In this document: positions 29,226-37,549 of the stretch, in pieces | How positions within the stretch are numbered: position 1 is the stretch's first letter | Layout: each line of letters starts with the position of its first letter | Source: a virus | DNA length: 52,874 nucleotides | Virus record (IMG/VR): IMGVR_UViG_3300023284_000636 | Span: 1-52,874 of that record | Reading direction: 5' to 3' (one strand) | Made by a program: the position numbers and the translations under genes | Notes under the pieces: generated by a model | What the model saw: only the letters and a program-made list of their open reading frames with translations | Databases searched by the model: none | What the model was told of the DNA's origin: nothing

Positions 29226-30328
29226 ATGCCGTCTTTATTGTCCCGACTGGCTTAGGTGCTGATATCGGTGGTCACGCTGGGGATGCTGGACCCGCTGTTC
29301 GCCTGATTGCCTCTCTTGTTGATATTCTTATCACCCATCCCAATGCAGTCAACGCATCCGATATAAACGAAATGCCAGATAATGTGTGGTATGTAGAGGG
29401 AATTCTTCTCGACCGTTTTCTGTGGGGAGACGTAAAATTAAAGAGACTAGCATCCCACAACAAAATTCTGGTTGCCACCAATTCTCCGGTCGGCAACAAT
29501 CTAATCAATTCAGTATCAGCTGCGCGATCCACCCTTGGTGCCGAAATAGCAATCGTAGAACTAAAAACTCCCCTGCAATTGGTAGGAAGTATCGACAACA
29601 TGCGGGCTGGTGGGACGGTCAAGGGTTGGAAAGAATTAGTCGTACAGGTTTCTGAGATAGATTTTGATGCTCTGGCCATTGTTTCTGTGATCGAAGTACA
29701 TGAGGATGTGGCATTGGCTTACCTGAGAGGTGAAGGCGGCCCGAATCCCTGGGGTGGAGTCGAGGCCATTGCGTCTAAACTGATATCTGACAAGCTGAAC
29801 AAACCCGTGGCGCATGCTCCTATTGAAAGCGGTGTTCTTAAAACATTTCAGGATATTGTTGATCCACGTATGGCCGCGGAGATGGTTTCGATTAGTTATA
29901 TTCATTCAGTCCTGAAAGGATTACATCGCGCCCCGATTCCCTGTGATGCTGGTCTGGGATCAGACGATATCTCTGTGCTTATCAGCCCAATCGGATGTTT
30001 CGGAGAGCCTCACGAAATTTGCGACGAGTATGGCATCCCCATCATATTTGTTAAAGAGAATGTTCTGGAATCATCAGTCGACGTTCCGCAAAAGTCTACA
30101 CATTTAATAGTTGCTAACTATTGGGAGGCCGCTGGTGTGTTGGCCTGTATGAATGCCTCGGTAAATGTACGATCTGTTAGGCGGCCTTTGAATCCGACCC
30201 TAGTTATTAACTCAGAGTACTACGAGTCTCATGCCGACAGAATTTGGTTTGAGGTTGATAAGGTTTACGAAACGAGATGGGATTGCATAGGCGAACGGGT
30301 GGCGCCCGTGTGGAGGATTGCGGCATGA
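29222..30328 (+). CDS. DUF3326 family protein
   Basis: A 368-residue protein starting with GTG (overlapping the SpeD-like stop). Recognised by V-P-T-G-L-G-A-D-I-G-G-H-A-G-D-A, T-H-P-N-A-V-N-A-S-D-I-N-E-M-P, N-P-W-G-G-V-E-A, and H-A-P-I near residue 198, then L-K-G-L-H-R-A-P. The family is found in bacteria, is mostly uncharacterised and is rare in phages as far as I know. The coupling with a SpeD-like gene suggests a shared metabolic or regulatory pathway. Confidence 0.85.
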   Translation: MNAVFIVPTGLGADIGGHAGDAGPAVRLIASLVDILITHPNAVNASDINEMPDNVWYVEGILLDRFLWGDVKLKRLASHNKILVATNSPVGNNLINSVSAARSTLGAEIAIVELKTPLQLVGSIDNMRAGGTVKGWKELVVQVSEIDFDALAIVSVIEVHEDVALAYLRGEGGPNPWGGVEAIASKLISDKLNKPVAHAPIESGVLKTFQDIVDPRMAAEMVSISYIHSVLKGLHRAPIPCDAGLGSDDISVLISPIGCFGEPHEICDEYGIPIIFVKENVLESSVDVPQKSTHLIVANYWEAAGVLACMNASVNVRSVRRPLNPTLVINSEYYESHADRIWFEVDKVYETRWDCIGERVAPVWRIAA

Positions 30329-30447
30329 AAATAATCATCAAAATACTAAGCTATTTCCTCATATTCAGATGGGGCAGACTTAGGACACTTAGTCAGCGGC
30401 ATTGGTTGAAAAAAGATCATGCGCGCTATAATAGGCCAACCCTATGA
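30325..30447 (+). CDS. hypothetical basic peptide (40 aa)
   Basis: A 40-codon frame with a hydrophobic start (I-I-I-K-I-L-S-Y-F-L-I-F) and a basic end, overlapping both neighbours by four bases. It may be a small membrane-associated peptide. Supported by overlaps only. Confidence 0.5.
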   Translation: MKIIIKILSYFLIFRWGRLRTLSQRHWLKKDHARYNRPTL

Positions 30448-30686
30448 CGTGCAGATGGCATGTATATGGCACAGATGGAACCGTTCAGATGTGTCGGTGT
30501 GATATCGTCGGGGCTGGTAGTTTCTGCAACGATCACCAGATCGAGTTCGATCATAGATGGGATCACAGTGATGCGGATCCAATCGAGGATTTATATGAAG
30601 CGATGAAAGTCTTTTCACCAACCGATGAGGCGAAGAAATACTGGGAGCAGAAAATTTCACAGCATAAAAAACAGAAAACGCAATGA
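30444..30686 (+). CDS. hypothetical protein
   Basis: An 80-residue protein with Cys and His residues near the N-terminus (C-R-W-H, C-R-C-D, C-N-D-H), a likely metal site, and a charged helical tail. Overlaps its neighbours. Unrecognised. Confidence 0.6.
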   Translation: MTCRWHVYGTDGTVQMCRCDIVGAGSFCNDHQIEFDHRWDHSDADPIEDLYEAMKVFSPTDEAKKYWEQKISQHKKQKTQ

Positions 30687-30880
30687 CAGAAATTTATGTA
30701 ATCATCAATGAAAACGAACTTAGGGGAGTCGCTATTTTAGATAAAGAAACCTTGATCAAGTTTAATGAGGAAGGCTCTCTGGAGGGTAGACAAGTTTTGA
30801 TTTGTTCAACAGAAAAGTCTTTTGTTATAAAGGCTGGGCAGCTAAAAGAAAGAGAATATAAATTTGAATTAATGCCATGA
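30683..30880 (+). CDS. hypothetical protein
   Basis: A 65-residue alpha/beta protein coupled to the previous gene by an ATGA overlap, ending 40 bases before the portal gene. Unrecognised. Confidence 0.6.
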   Translation: MTEIYVIINENELRGVAILDKETLIKFNEEGSLEGRQVLICSTEKSFVIKAGQLKEREYKFELMP

Positions 30881-30919
30881 GATTCTAATCTATATAGGAA
30901 GACGAAGGAGGTGGCGACA

Positions 30920-32332
30920 ATGATCATAAATGACCTTATCAATGCCGGTCGAGCCGCTGGAATCACGGATCAAATAAGGGGACGCCGGAATTTCAGGACA
31001 TTAAAGGGGACAACCGGGACCGAAAACTTCTCTGGACAGATCATAAGTGAGGACGAGAATAAAGAATGGGACGACCCATCCAAGTCTGTCGAAAATGTCG
31101 ACATAATGAGGAAGTCCTGCGTCAGAGTTCGTCAGAGCATGATGATCCTCAAAACCCCGATCCTGGGGTCGACTATTAGGATCGAGCCAGCGAGTGAAGA
31201 CAATGTTGACATAAAAATTGCTGAGTTCGTGGAAAAAAATCTATTCGACAGTCCGTTCTTCAGATGGGACGATGTACTCAGCCAGCAATTGACATATCTT
31301 GACTTTGGTCATTCTATTCTCGAAAAAGCATACAAACGGCGTGAAGGCCAAATATGGCTGTCTAATCTTGAGTTCAGAAAACAGAAAACAATCTTCGAGT
31401 GGGATGCCCCTATGGGACAACTTAAAGAAGTGCGTCAGACTGACTTTAGTGTAACCTCTGAACGTGTTCCTCAGCCAATGCCGGCTGAACAGATTGTCCT
31501 TTCTACATACGAGAGGGAAGGAAACAATTTTGCGGGGTTTCCTGCAGTGCGCCCAGCATGGATCAACTGGAAGGCCAAGATGTTTCTGATCAAGGGTGAT
31601 ATGGTTAACTATGAGAGATTTGGAATGGGGATTCCAATGATAAAAAACTTGAAATCAGGAGATATACCTGATGAAGCTATTGATGCTATAAAAGAGTTAA
31701 GATCAAATTCAGAAGGATTTGTTGCTCAGACCAAAGATTGGGAATTAAGCATCTTTGGCGGAGGAGAACAAAGAGGGAATACTGTGATTGATATGGTCAC
31801 TTGGCATGATCATCAAATTGTCTTCAACGTAATGGGGAACTTCATGACTAAGGGTGAAGGTGCGACTGGTAGTTTTGCACTGACCAAGGTCGGTGCCGAT
31901 ATGTTTTTCTGCGGCGTTGAACGAGAAGCAAACCGCATCGAGAACATCTGGAACGAGCCGTCAGGCCTTATGGCGCAAATCCCCCAGCTGGTCGAATTTA
32001 ACTTCCCTGGAGCTAAGTCTCCAAAACTTCGGATTGAGAACCTTAAATTCGACGACCTTGATGGATTCGCATCTAGGCTCGAGAAGTATGTCAGGGCTGG
32101 TGCTTTTGATTCTACCGATGATATAAAGCGGTGGATTAGGGAAAGAGAAAAGGCTCCACTGCTGGGACTCGAAGAGGAGCAGTTAGATGACATGGCCAAT
32201 ATCGCCCCGACCATAAAAAGAATCAATGGCGGCCGGCCTTATATCTTACAATATTCCCGCGGGCGGGGTGGTCGTATACTAAGACTTCAAGGAGTTAAGA
32301 AAACGACACCAAGTATCAGAGTAGCAGCTTGA
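30920..32332 (+). CDS. portal protein (DUF935/Mu gp29-like)
   Basis: A 470-residue portal. Features: the N-terminal C-V-R-V-R-Q-S-M-M-I-L-K-T-P, a helical region with Y-L-D-F-G-H-S-I-L-E-K-A-Y, W-I-N-W-K-A-K stretch, F-G-M-G-I-P, then the long C-terminal wing. The start at 30920 follows GGAGG at 30906-30910; the GTG at 30911 overlaps the ribosome binding site. It forms the ring at the capsid vertex used by the terminase. Confidence 0.88.
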   Translation: MIINDLINAGRAAGITDQIRGRRNFRTLKGTTGTENFSGQIISEDENKEWDDPSKSVENVDIMRKSCVRVRQSMMILKTPILGSTIRIEPASEDNVDIKIAEFVEKNLFDSPFFRWDDVLSQQLTYLDFGHSILEKAYKRREGQIWLSNLEFRKQKTIFEWDAPMGQLKEVRQTDFSVTSERVPQPMPAEQIVLSTYEREGNNFAGFPAVRPAWINWKAKMFLIKGDMVNYERFGMGIPMIKNLKSGDIPDEAIDAIKELRSNSEGFVAQTKDWELSIFGGGEQRGNTVIDMVTWHDHQIVFNVMGNFMTKGEGATGSFALTKVGADMFFCGVEREANRIENIWNEPSGLMAQIPQLVEFNFPGAKSPKLRIENLKFDDLDGFASRLEKYVRAGAFDSTDDIKRWIREREKAPLLGLEEEQLDDMANIAPTIKRINGGRPYILQYSRGRGGRILRLQGVKKTTPSIRVAA

Positions 32333-32802
32333 GACAAGTTACAGACGAGATGGTTAAGACGATAACGAATGGGGGTGGCATTCACTTCGATGGATTCATT
32401 TTTAGTATAGAAGCTGGATATTTCCTTCATCCAAAGAGTCCGCAGAATTTGGAGACCATATTGCAAGCCGTTTCGAGCGACGGGAAAACAATACATACCC
32501 GGGGTGTTGTGTTAGCCAGTAATAATAAGATCAAGATAGCAATTCAGGATATTTTGCAGGACATACATTCCAGCATGCATCTCCCAGAGTCAGTATATAA
32601 TAATATAATTCGCCTCGATACCGAACACAGATGTCAAAATCAAAAGTGTAACCCAGCTGGCAAGCGTCGTCTTCTATTCGTTTCAGCAGGCCCTATGGTG
32701 CAAGCTATACAAATAAAATGCAATGGATGTGGATTGCTTAACACCTTCTGGAAGAACCGGATCGACTTCGATGAGTATGGTGCATTGAGGATGACAAAAT
32801 AA
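32329..32802 (+). CDS. Com-like zinc-binding protein
   Basis: A 157-residue protein whose last 60 residues carry C-Q-N-Q-K-C, L-L-F-V and I-Q-I-K-C-N-G-C-G, a layout like the Mu Com translational regulator. The N-terminal 100 residues are an alpha/beta domain of unknown role. It starts with TTG overlapping the portal stop (an ATG at 32350 is an alternative). Com-like genes often sit near Mu-type portal genes. Confidence 0.6.
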   Translation: MRQVTDEMVKTITNGGGIHFDGFIFSIEAGYFLHPKSPQNLETILQAVSSDGKTIHTRGVVLASNNKIKIAIQDILQDIHSSMHLPESVYNNIIRLDTEHRCQNQKCNPAGKRRLLFVSAGPMVQAIQIKCNGCGLLNTFWKNRIDFDEYGALRMTK

Positions 32803-32822
32803 AATAATTTAGAGGATTGATT

Positions 32823-32954
32823 ATGGGCATTCAATCAGAACATTTCCCTAAAGAATTTAACGAACTTTTCAAACTCTATGATGAACCGGATAGAGACAAA
32901 AAGGATGTTGCATATCGTATTTGGTGTGCTCTAAAGGAGAAAGAAAGCAAATGA
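32823..32954 (+). CDS. small protein ending in LKEKESK
   Basis: A 43-codon frame ending in the tail A-L-K-E-K-E-S-K that is specified by the shared leader (32931-32954). The following ATG at 32951 opens only seven codons (M-K-R-W-R-K-L), and the next gene starts anew at 32971. It belongs to the same family of coupled small genes as at 5.2 and 15.8 kb. Confidence 0.6.
   Translation: MGIQSEHFPKEFNELFKLYDEPDRDKKDVAYRIWCALKEKESK
32931..32954 (+). repeat. recurring RBS leader/C-terminal tail module, isolated copy
   Basis: An exact copy of the leader AGGAGAAAGAAAGCAAATG plus A, about 17 kb from the plus-strand cluster and 27 kb from the minus-strand one. Its ATG now leads only to a seven-codon frame, so this copy looks like a remnant of an insertion or loss event. 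Confidence 0.75.
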
Positions 32955-32970
32955 AACGATGGAGGAAACT

Positions 32971-33915
32971 ATGAGAGAGAAATATTTGATAGTAAACGGC
33001 TGGGGCGGAGGACTGCGCGGCATTCCAGCGATAATGTTTTGGCAGAGGTTGATCAAGATCTTCCCTGGGCTTCGGGAACGAGTAGATCTGTTCGGAGGTG
33101 TGTCGATCGGGGCACTGACTTTCGGAGGGATTGCTCGAGGTTTAAAAATTGAGACTATTTTCGAGCTCATTCACGACCGGGCCGATGTGATATTCAAGAA
33201 AACTCTTTGGGACAAAATCAAGAGCTTAGACGGCTGGATAGCCCCAGAATATAATGTCAGAAATATGTTCTCCGCGATCCAGGATGCAGTTGGTAATACA
33301 ACTAAACTTCAGGACGTTGAGAAGTCTTTGATCGTCACGACATTCGATATGTCCAGATTCAAAATGAAGTTTTATGAAAACCTCACTGGTTTCGATGACA
33401 GCGTGTATCTGTCTCGTGCCTTGACTCAGAGCGCGGTAGCCCCGGTCAAATTCGGAACCTGGAAGGGCGGATATGACGGCGGCGTATACGGCAAGAACTC
33501 TGCCCTCTGGGCTCTGGCACAGGCGCTTGATCCTAGAAATATTGGAAACGAACGTCATCGACACGCTGGTCAAGATGGTAAGAATCCCAGATTGGAGAAT
33601 ATATGGGTTCTAGATTTTGGAACTGGCAATCCGCCAGCTAAAGATCCGGAACATGGCCGAGAGTGGAACTATGGGAAAATACAGTTCGCCGCGAATCTGA
33701 TCCCCGGGATTTTCCTAGATGGGTTGCACGGCGCAATCGAGTTTAGTTTAAAGACGATCCTCGGTGAACGCTATCACCTAGTCAATTTTGACATGGAGCG
33801 TAAGATAGAAATGGACGACCTAAAGGCACGTCCGGAGCTGGTCGAAATAGGCCAGAAGACGGTACTATTGGACACCGTGACCTGGCTCCGCAAATTCGAC
33901 CTGGATATGGAATGA
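32971..33915 (+). CDS. patatin-like phospholipase
   Basis: A 314-residue protein with all patatin landmarks: oxyanion loop G-G-G-L-R-G (residues 12-17), nucleophile elbow G-V-S-I-G (Ser 45) and catalytic D-G-G (Asp 169). The ATG at 32971 with GGAGGAAACT is preferred over 32959. It would hydrolyse acyl esters of membrane lipids. It may help lysis, remodel membranes for entry, or act in defence; placed between the portal and capsid genes. Confidence 0.85.
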   Translation: MREKYLIVNGWGGGLRGIPAIMFWQRLIKIFPGLRERVDLFGGVSIGALTFGGIARGLKIETIFELIHDRADVIFKKTLWDKIKSLDGWIAPEYNVRNMFSAIQDAVGNTTKLQDVEKSLIVTTFDMSRFKMKFYENLTGFDDSVYLSRALTQSAVAPVKFGTWKGGYDGGVYGKNSALWALAQALDPRNIGNERHRHAGQDGKNPRLENIWVLDFGTGNPPAKDPEHGREWNYGKIQFAANLIPGIFLDGLHGAIEFSLKTILGERYHLVNFDMERKIEMDDLKARPELVEIGQKTVLLDTVTWLRKFDLDME

Positions 33916-34184
33916 AATTTAAAGTTGAAATTCGAAGAGATAGTTTTTCCGCTGTAAGACCAGAGGCTGAACAGATTGACGGTAATGTTTATAATTTCGA
34001 ACTAGGCTGGCTAATTGAAAAAAGCGATTCTTCAATATATAAAAACGAGAATGCCATGATTCCGATAGATTTGGATTACCCAAATAATGCACCGTCCTGG
34101 ATTGCTTCAGGTGATTTAATTGAAGTCAAAACAATTAACAATCATGAAATACGAAATAGAATGCAGTTTAATGTTAAGGGATGA
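33912..34184 (+). CDS. hypothetical protein
   Basis: A 90-residue mostly beta protein, starting in an ATGA overlap with the phospholipase stop. Unrecognised. It overlaps the next small gene. Confidence 0.6.
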   Translation: MKFKVEIRRDSFSAVRPEAEQIDGNVYNFELGWLIEKSDSSIYKNENAMIPIDLDYPNNAPSWIASGDLIEVKTINNHEIRNRMQFNVKG

Positions 34185-34353
34185 CTTTGGTTTTCCCGCA
34201 ACCATTGCACGTTCGATGGCTGAAAGATATGCTACTCAAGCGAAAGATTTAGCTGAGTTCCCAACTATGAGTACAGAAAAGTTTCTTGCTGAATTTACAA
34301 AAGACGTTAAGCCCCTTTATGGGGAATTAAATAAAAAAACTGCTAATTTTTAG
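34144..34353 (+). CDS. hypothetical protein
   Basis: A 69-residue helical protein with an unclear start (ATG at 34144; the frame extends to 34120). It overlaps the previous gene by about 40 bases. Unrecognised. Confidence 0.5.
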   Translation: MKYEIECSLMLRDDFGFPATIARSMAERYATQAKDLAEFPTMSTEKFLAEFTKDVKPLYGELNKKTANF

Positions 34354-34373
34354 CAATTCGTGATTAGGTTGAC

Positions 34374-34586
34374 ATGAATGAATTAATTGAGAAAAGAATT
34401 TTTGGGTATATCGACCCCTATCCCCCTGTTCCGGAAAGTTGGAAGGATGAAGTTTTTCGTTTTATTGAAAGGGTTGAGAAGGAATGTCCCGAAATGCTCG
34501 ATTCAGTTATTGACGGATTGTCCAAAACACAGCAAGGTATGTTGCGCGAGATTGAAAAAATGCTTTTTGGAAAAGGTAGACAATAG
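34374..34586 (+). CDS. hypothetical protein
   Basis: A 70-residue acidic, helical protein (E-C-P-E-M-L-D-S-V-I-D). Weak ribosome binding site. Unrecognised. Confidence 0.55.
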   Translation: MNELIEKRIFGYIDPYPPVPESWKDEVFRFIERVEKECPEMLDSVIDGLSKTQQGMLREIEKMLFGKGRQ

Positions 34587-34601
34587 GGAGTATAGCGAAA
34601 C

Positions 34602-34736
34602 ATGAATAACGATACACAAAAACAACTTGACGAATTTCACGATGCTTGCGTTGCCCTATTTGTGGAAATCGCTAAATCGTTAAAGCTGTTTGAAATCTGT
34701 GATTGGTTGACAAAAAAACTTAATAATTTGAAATAA
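34602..34736 (+). CDS. small helical protein (44 aa)
   Basis: A 44-codon frame, amphipathic helical, unrecognised, last gene before the independent RNA unit at 34.8 kb. The ribosome binding site (GGGAG) is about 11 bases upstream. Confidence 0.5.
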   Translation: MNNDTQKQLDEFHDACVALFVEIAKSLKLFEICDWLTKKLNNLK

Positions 34737-34780
34737 TGCCAACCAGTAAAGAAATATAACCAGCTTAGTGTAAAAAACTC

Positions 34781-34810
34781 TTGACATTAACTGATCTTTT
34801 TTCTTATTAT
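34781..34810 (+). promoter_or_regulatory. sigma70-type promoter
   Basis: TTGACA (34781-34786) is a perfect -35 box; TATTAT (34805-34810) is a good -10 at 18 bases (TTATTA at 17 bases is an alternative). It is the best promoter in the window and faces the structured RNA that follows. Predicted start about 34817. Confidence 0.7.
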
Positions 34811-34816
34811 GTGAAA

Positions 34817-34977
34817 CATATACACATCCTGTCTTATTAACTCGAGGATTTCCAGTCAGCGGCTCCCTTCCACGAGGGCCGCTGACAACCTTTTAAAAGA
34901 CAGGCATCGACAACTGCAGAGGCTTCTTGAAAGCCCGATGAGATTGAGTCAACACTCGATCCTATCGGGCTTTTTTT
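34817..34977 (+). ncRNA. candidate small noncoding RNA with two-domain fold
   Basis: About 160 bases from the predicted start to the terminator. Outer stem 34828-34835 with 34897-34904 (8 pairs) encloses a strong hairpin 34855-34863 with 34878-34886 (9 pairs), and the terminator hairpin follows. No open frame of useful length. It has its own promoter and terminator, so it is probably an autonomous transcript. Function unknown. Confidence 0.65.
34930..34977 (+). terminator. intrinsic terminator
   Basis: AAAGCCCGAT (34930-34939) pairs with ATCGGGCTTT (34964-34973), and an inner stem (34942-34949 with 34954-34961, one T-G pair that favours the plus strand) closes on CAAC. Seven T (34971-34977) follow. 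It also separates the upstream genes from the head operon. Confidence 0.85.
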
Positions 34978-34992
34978 GTTTTAGGAGGTATC

Positions 34993-35163
34993 ATGAAAAC
35001 ACCGTTTTGGCAGAGGTTTAAAGAATGGATTTGTGAACATTCAGGCCATAAGATTAAAGGTGAAACCTGGATATGGCTAGGTGTTAAATATTTTAATTGT
35101 GGAAGATGTCGCACAGTATGTGAAGCCTGTGTGACACCGATCACACCTTGGCCTAGAATATAA
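34993..35163 (+). CDS. small zinc-binding protein (56 aa)
   Basis: A 56-codon frame after a perfect AGGAGG (34984-34989), with C-G-R-C (residues 36-39) and C-E-A-C, and a Trp-rich body. Unrecognised. First gene after the terminator. Confidence 0.65.
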   Translation: MKTPFWQRFKEWICEHSGHKIKGETWIWLGVKYFNCGRCRTVCEACVTPITPWPRI

Positions 35164-35242
35164 GAGATTCATGCAAAGCCATGATACAATTTATTGAAGT
35201 CGGAGGATTTCACTCTGCGGAATATTTAGGAGTTAAGCCGAC

Positions 35243-37549
35243 ATGCGAAGACCAGGACAGAATCTCAATTCAGTTGGTGAAGAAATCACACTCGAGGAAG
35301 CAACTGAAATCTCAAATGAGTGGATCGAAAAGTTATCGCCATTCTGCAAAGAAATAAGTGAAGCCGGCACTGTTCGGAGAAAAGACCGTGAAACTACAAA
35401 TGACATTGACATCGTTCTTATTCGGGACTCGGAGAAACAGAAAGAATTTTCCGATCTCGTTGATTCCCTGGAAAAGATAAAAGGTAAATCTGATGGCAAA
35501 TGGTGTCTGCGTAAATTGCCGAATAGTGTCTTACTCGATATTCGAATGTGTTCCGAGGATGATTGGGGTTGGAATTTATTTAGGCACACCGGGCCGACTT
35601 CATTCCATATTTTTGCAATGGAGGAGCTTGAAGGTACAGATAAAGATTTCAAAACTGAGGAAGATGTTTTTGATGCCCTGGGCATTGATTTCATTGAGCC
35701 TGGCGAACGGGCACTTTTAGAAACTAAGGAGACCGATACCATGAACTGGATTGAGCGAATGAAATCTAAAAAACATATTGGCACAGTTTCAGTCAGACAA
35801 ATTGAAGGCAAGAAACATGAAAAACATGCCGAGATTTCTATTCGGGGATCGATTGGTGCCGGATTTTTTGAAGAAGGTGTAACCGACAAAAGCATTGCCA
35901 ACGCTCTGAAGGAGGTTGGTAAAGTCGATGTTCTGGATGTTAGGATAAATTCTGGAGGAGGTAGTGTTTTTGATGCGTTTTCAATTTTCACTCAGTTCAG
36001 AAAATTTGATGCTAAAATAGTTACAATCATTGAGGGTATTGCGGCAAGCGCTGCGGCATTTATTTCGCAAGCAGGAGATGAGCGAGAAATGTCAGGCAAC
36101 GCCCTGTTTATGATTCACGAGTCCAGCGGTGGTGCGGTTGGCAACAAAAAAACAATTGGCAAGTTGCATAGTCTTTTGATGAAAATAGACAAAATTCTTG
36201 AGACCACATTTAACAAGGCTAGCAGTATTAATCTGACCGAAATAAAAAAATTGATGGACGACGAAACATTCCTCACGGCGCAGGAAGCCATTGATAAAGG
36301 ATTTATTGATACAATCACCGATGACAGCGATGTCGAGCCTCACATCTCTCCAGATGATAATCAGAATGAACTTTTTGTGGATATCTACAAACGTCACGCT
36401 AAAGATTTTGAGACGGACGAATCCAGCTTTGACAGTATTTCAAAATTAGTCGAAAACGAGATGACTCCGGATAAGTTTTCGACTGAGCCATATCGTCCAT
36501 CTGGCGATTTTGACAAACTTTCCATTTCAAATCTTCCCTGTATCGATGAAAACGGGGTTGTCAATATAAACGGTCTGAGGTATTTGAAAGCCAGACTTCC
36601 TCTCACTTCTCTGAATGGCGAATCCTATTTTGAAAAACGTGAAGTTATTGAAAATTGGATTAATCTAACAGAGAGTCGGTTTGATGCAGAGAAAAAGCTG
36701 GGCAAATATTCTGATGACAAATTACCCTTCAGGATTGTCCTGGATGTTGACATAGACGGGAAACCACAATCATTTATTCAAACTGAGGAGAATATTCAAA
36801 TGAATGCCTTAATTATGAACGCCCTGGGCGTTAACGACGAAACTGAGGTCTTGGATGCCATTTCTAAACTGAAAGAGTTAAATGCGACCACGAACATTGT
36901 CACCAATGTCACTCCTCCGGTAGCTACCTTGGAACAAACCGTAGGACCCATTCCTGTGGCAACTCTTCCTATTGCCGATCCGGGTGTTATTTCAAACCCA
37001 GATGCAGAGCGATTGGCTAAAATTGAAACTCAGGTTGCTCAAGTTCTTAGCCAAAACACCACTCTCATTGCAGAAAATCATCGTCTCCAAAAGGTGAAAG
37101 ACATTGCAATGGATAAGGTTGAGGAAGTGGTGCAATTCAAGAACACATCACTTATCAATCAGCGCCGGAAATTCATCGACGAGTTGTTCTATACCAAACG
37201 CAAGCTCAATCCAGTGCAATATAAGAAAGCAATTGAAGACTTTGTTAACATTGATCCGAAGGATGTACCGGAAACAGAGAGTCTTTACAATCTCTCGATT
37301 CAACTTTTTGAGACGAACGAGACTAATCCCAAAATGGAAGTCCTGAAAGGTGTTGACGGAGGTGTGATTGTAGCAGAGGACATAGCGGTAAGATATGAAA
37401 AAGCTTTCGATGCCATCATCAAGGAGAATGGCTTAGATCCAGATGATGAGAACGATCTGGCTAAGGCTATGGATATCCTAAACAAAAAGGATCCTAAGCT
37501 TTGCGAGGATTACAATAAAGCTGTTACCGGATCTTCCGAGAAACAGTAA
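35243..37549 (+). CDS. nucleotidyltransferase domain fused to ClpP-type head maturation protease and scaffold
   Basis: A 768-residue fusion. Residues 1-160 resemble the DNA polymerase beta-like nucleotidyltransferase of phages: G-T-V-R-R-K (42-47), D-I-D-I-V-L-I (54-60), L-L-D-I-R and W-G-W-N-L-F-R-H-T-G-P. Residues 190-360 are a ClpP-fold prohead protease: INSGGGSVFDAF, catalytic Ser 269 in IAASAAAF, His 292 in FMIHESS, and an Asp in DDETFLTAQEAIDKGFID. The C-terminal part is coiled-coil/scaffold-like. AAGGAG (35726-35731) precedes Met 167 (35741), so a separate protease can start inside the frame. Confidence 0.85.
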   Translation: MRRPGQNLNSVGEEITLEEATEISNEWIEKLSPFCKEISEAGTVRRKDRETTNDIDIVLIRDSEKQKEFSDLVDSLEKIKGKSDGKWCLRKLPNSVLLDIRMCSEDDWGWNLFRHTGPTSFHIFAMEELEGTDKDFKTEEDVFDALGIDFIEPGERALLETKETDTMNWIERMKSKKHIGTVSVRQIEGKKHEKHAEISIRGSIGAGFFEEGVTDKSIANALKEVGKVDVLDVRINSGGGSVFDAFSIFTQFRKFDAKIVTIIEGIAASAAAFISQAGDEREMSGNALFMIHESSGGAVGNKKTIGKLHSLLMKIDKILETTFNKASSINLTEIKKLMDDETFLTAQEAIDKGFIDTITDDSDVEPHISPDDNQNELFVDIYKRHAKDFETDESSFDSISKLVENEMTPDKFSTEPYRPSGDFDKLSISNLPCIDENGVVNINGLRYLKARLPLTSLNGESYFEKREVIENWINLTESRFDAEKKLGKYSDDKLPFRIVLDVDIDGKPQSFIQTEENIQMNALIMNALGVNDETEVLDAISKLKELNATTNIVTNVTPPVATLEQTVGPIPVATLPIADPGVISNPDAERLAKIETQVAQVLSQNTTLIAENHRLQKVKDIAMDKVEEVVQFKNTSLINQRRKFIDELFYTKRKLNPVQYKKAIEDFVNIDPKDVPETESLYNLSIQLFETNETNPKMEVLKGVDGGVIVAEDIAVRYEKAFDAIIKENGLDPDDENDLAKAMDILNKKDPKLCEDYNKAVTGSSEKQ

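Noticed and set aside
35233-35991. Minus-strand 252-codon open frame opposite the nucleotidyltransferase-protease gene
   Set aside because: The plus-strand frame carries catalytic motifs and a ribosome binding site; the antisense frame is Ser-rich and motif-free, as expected of a shadow.
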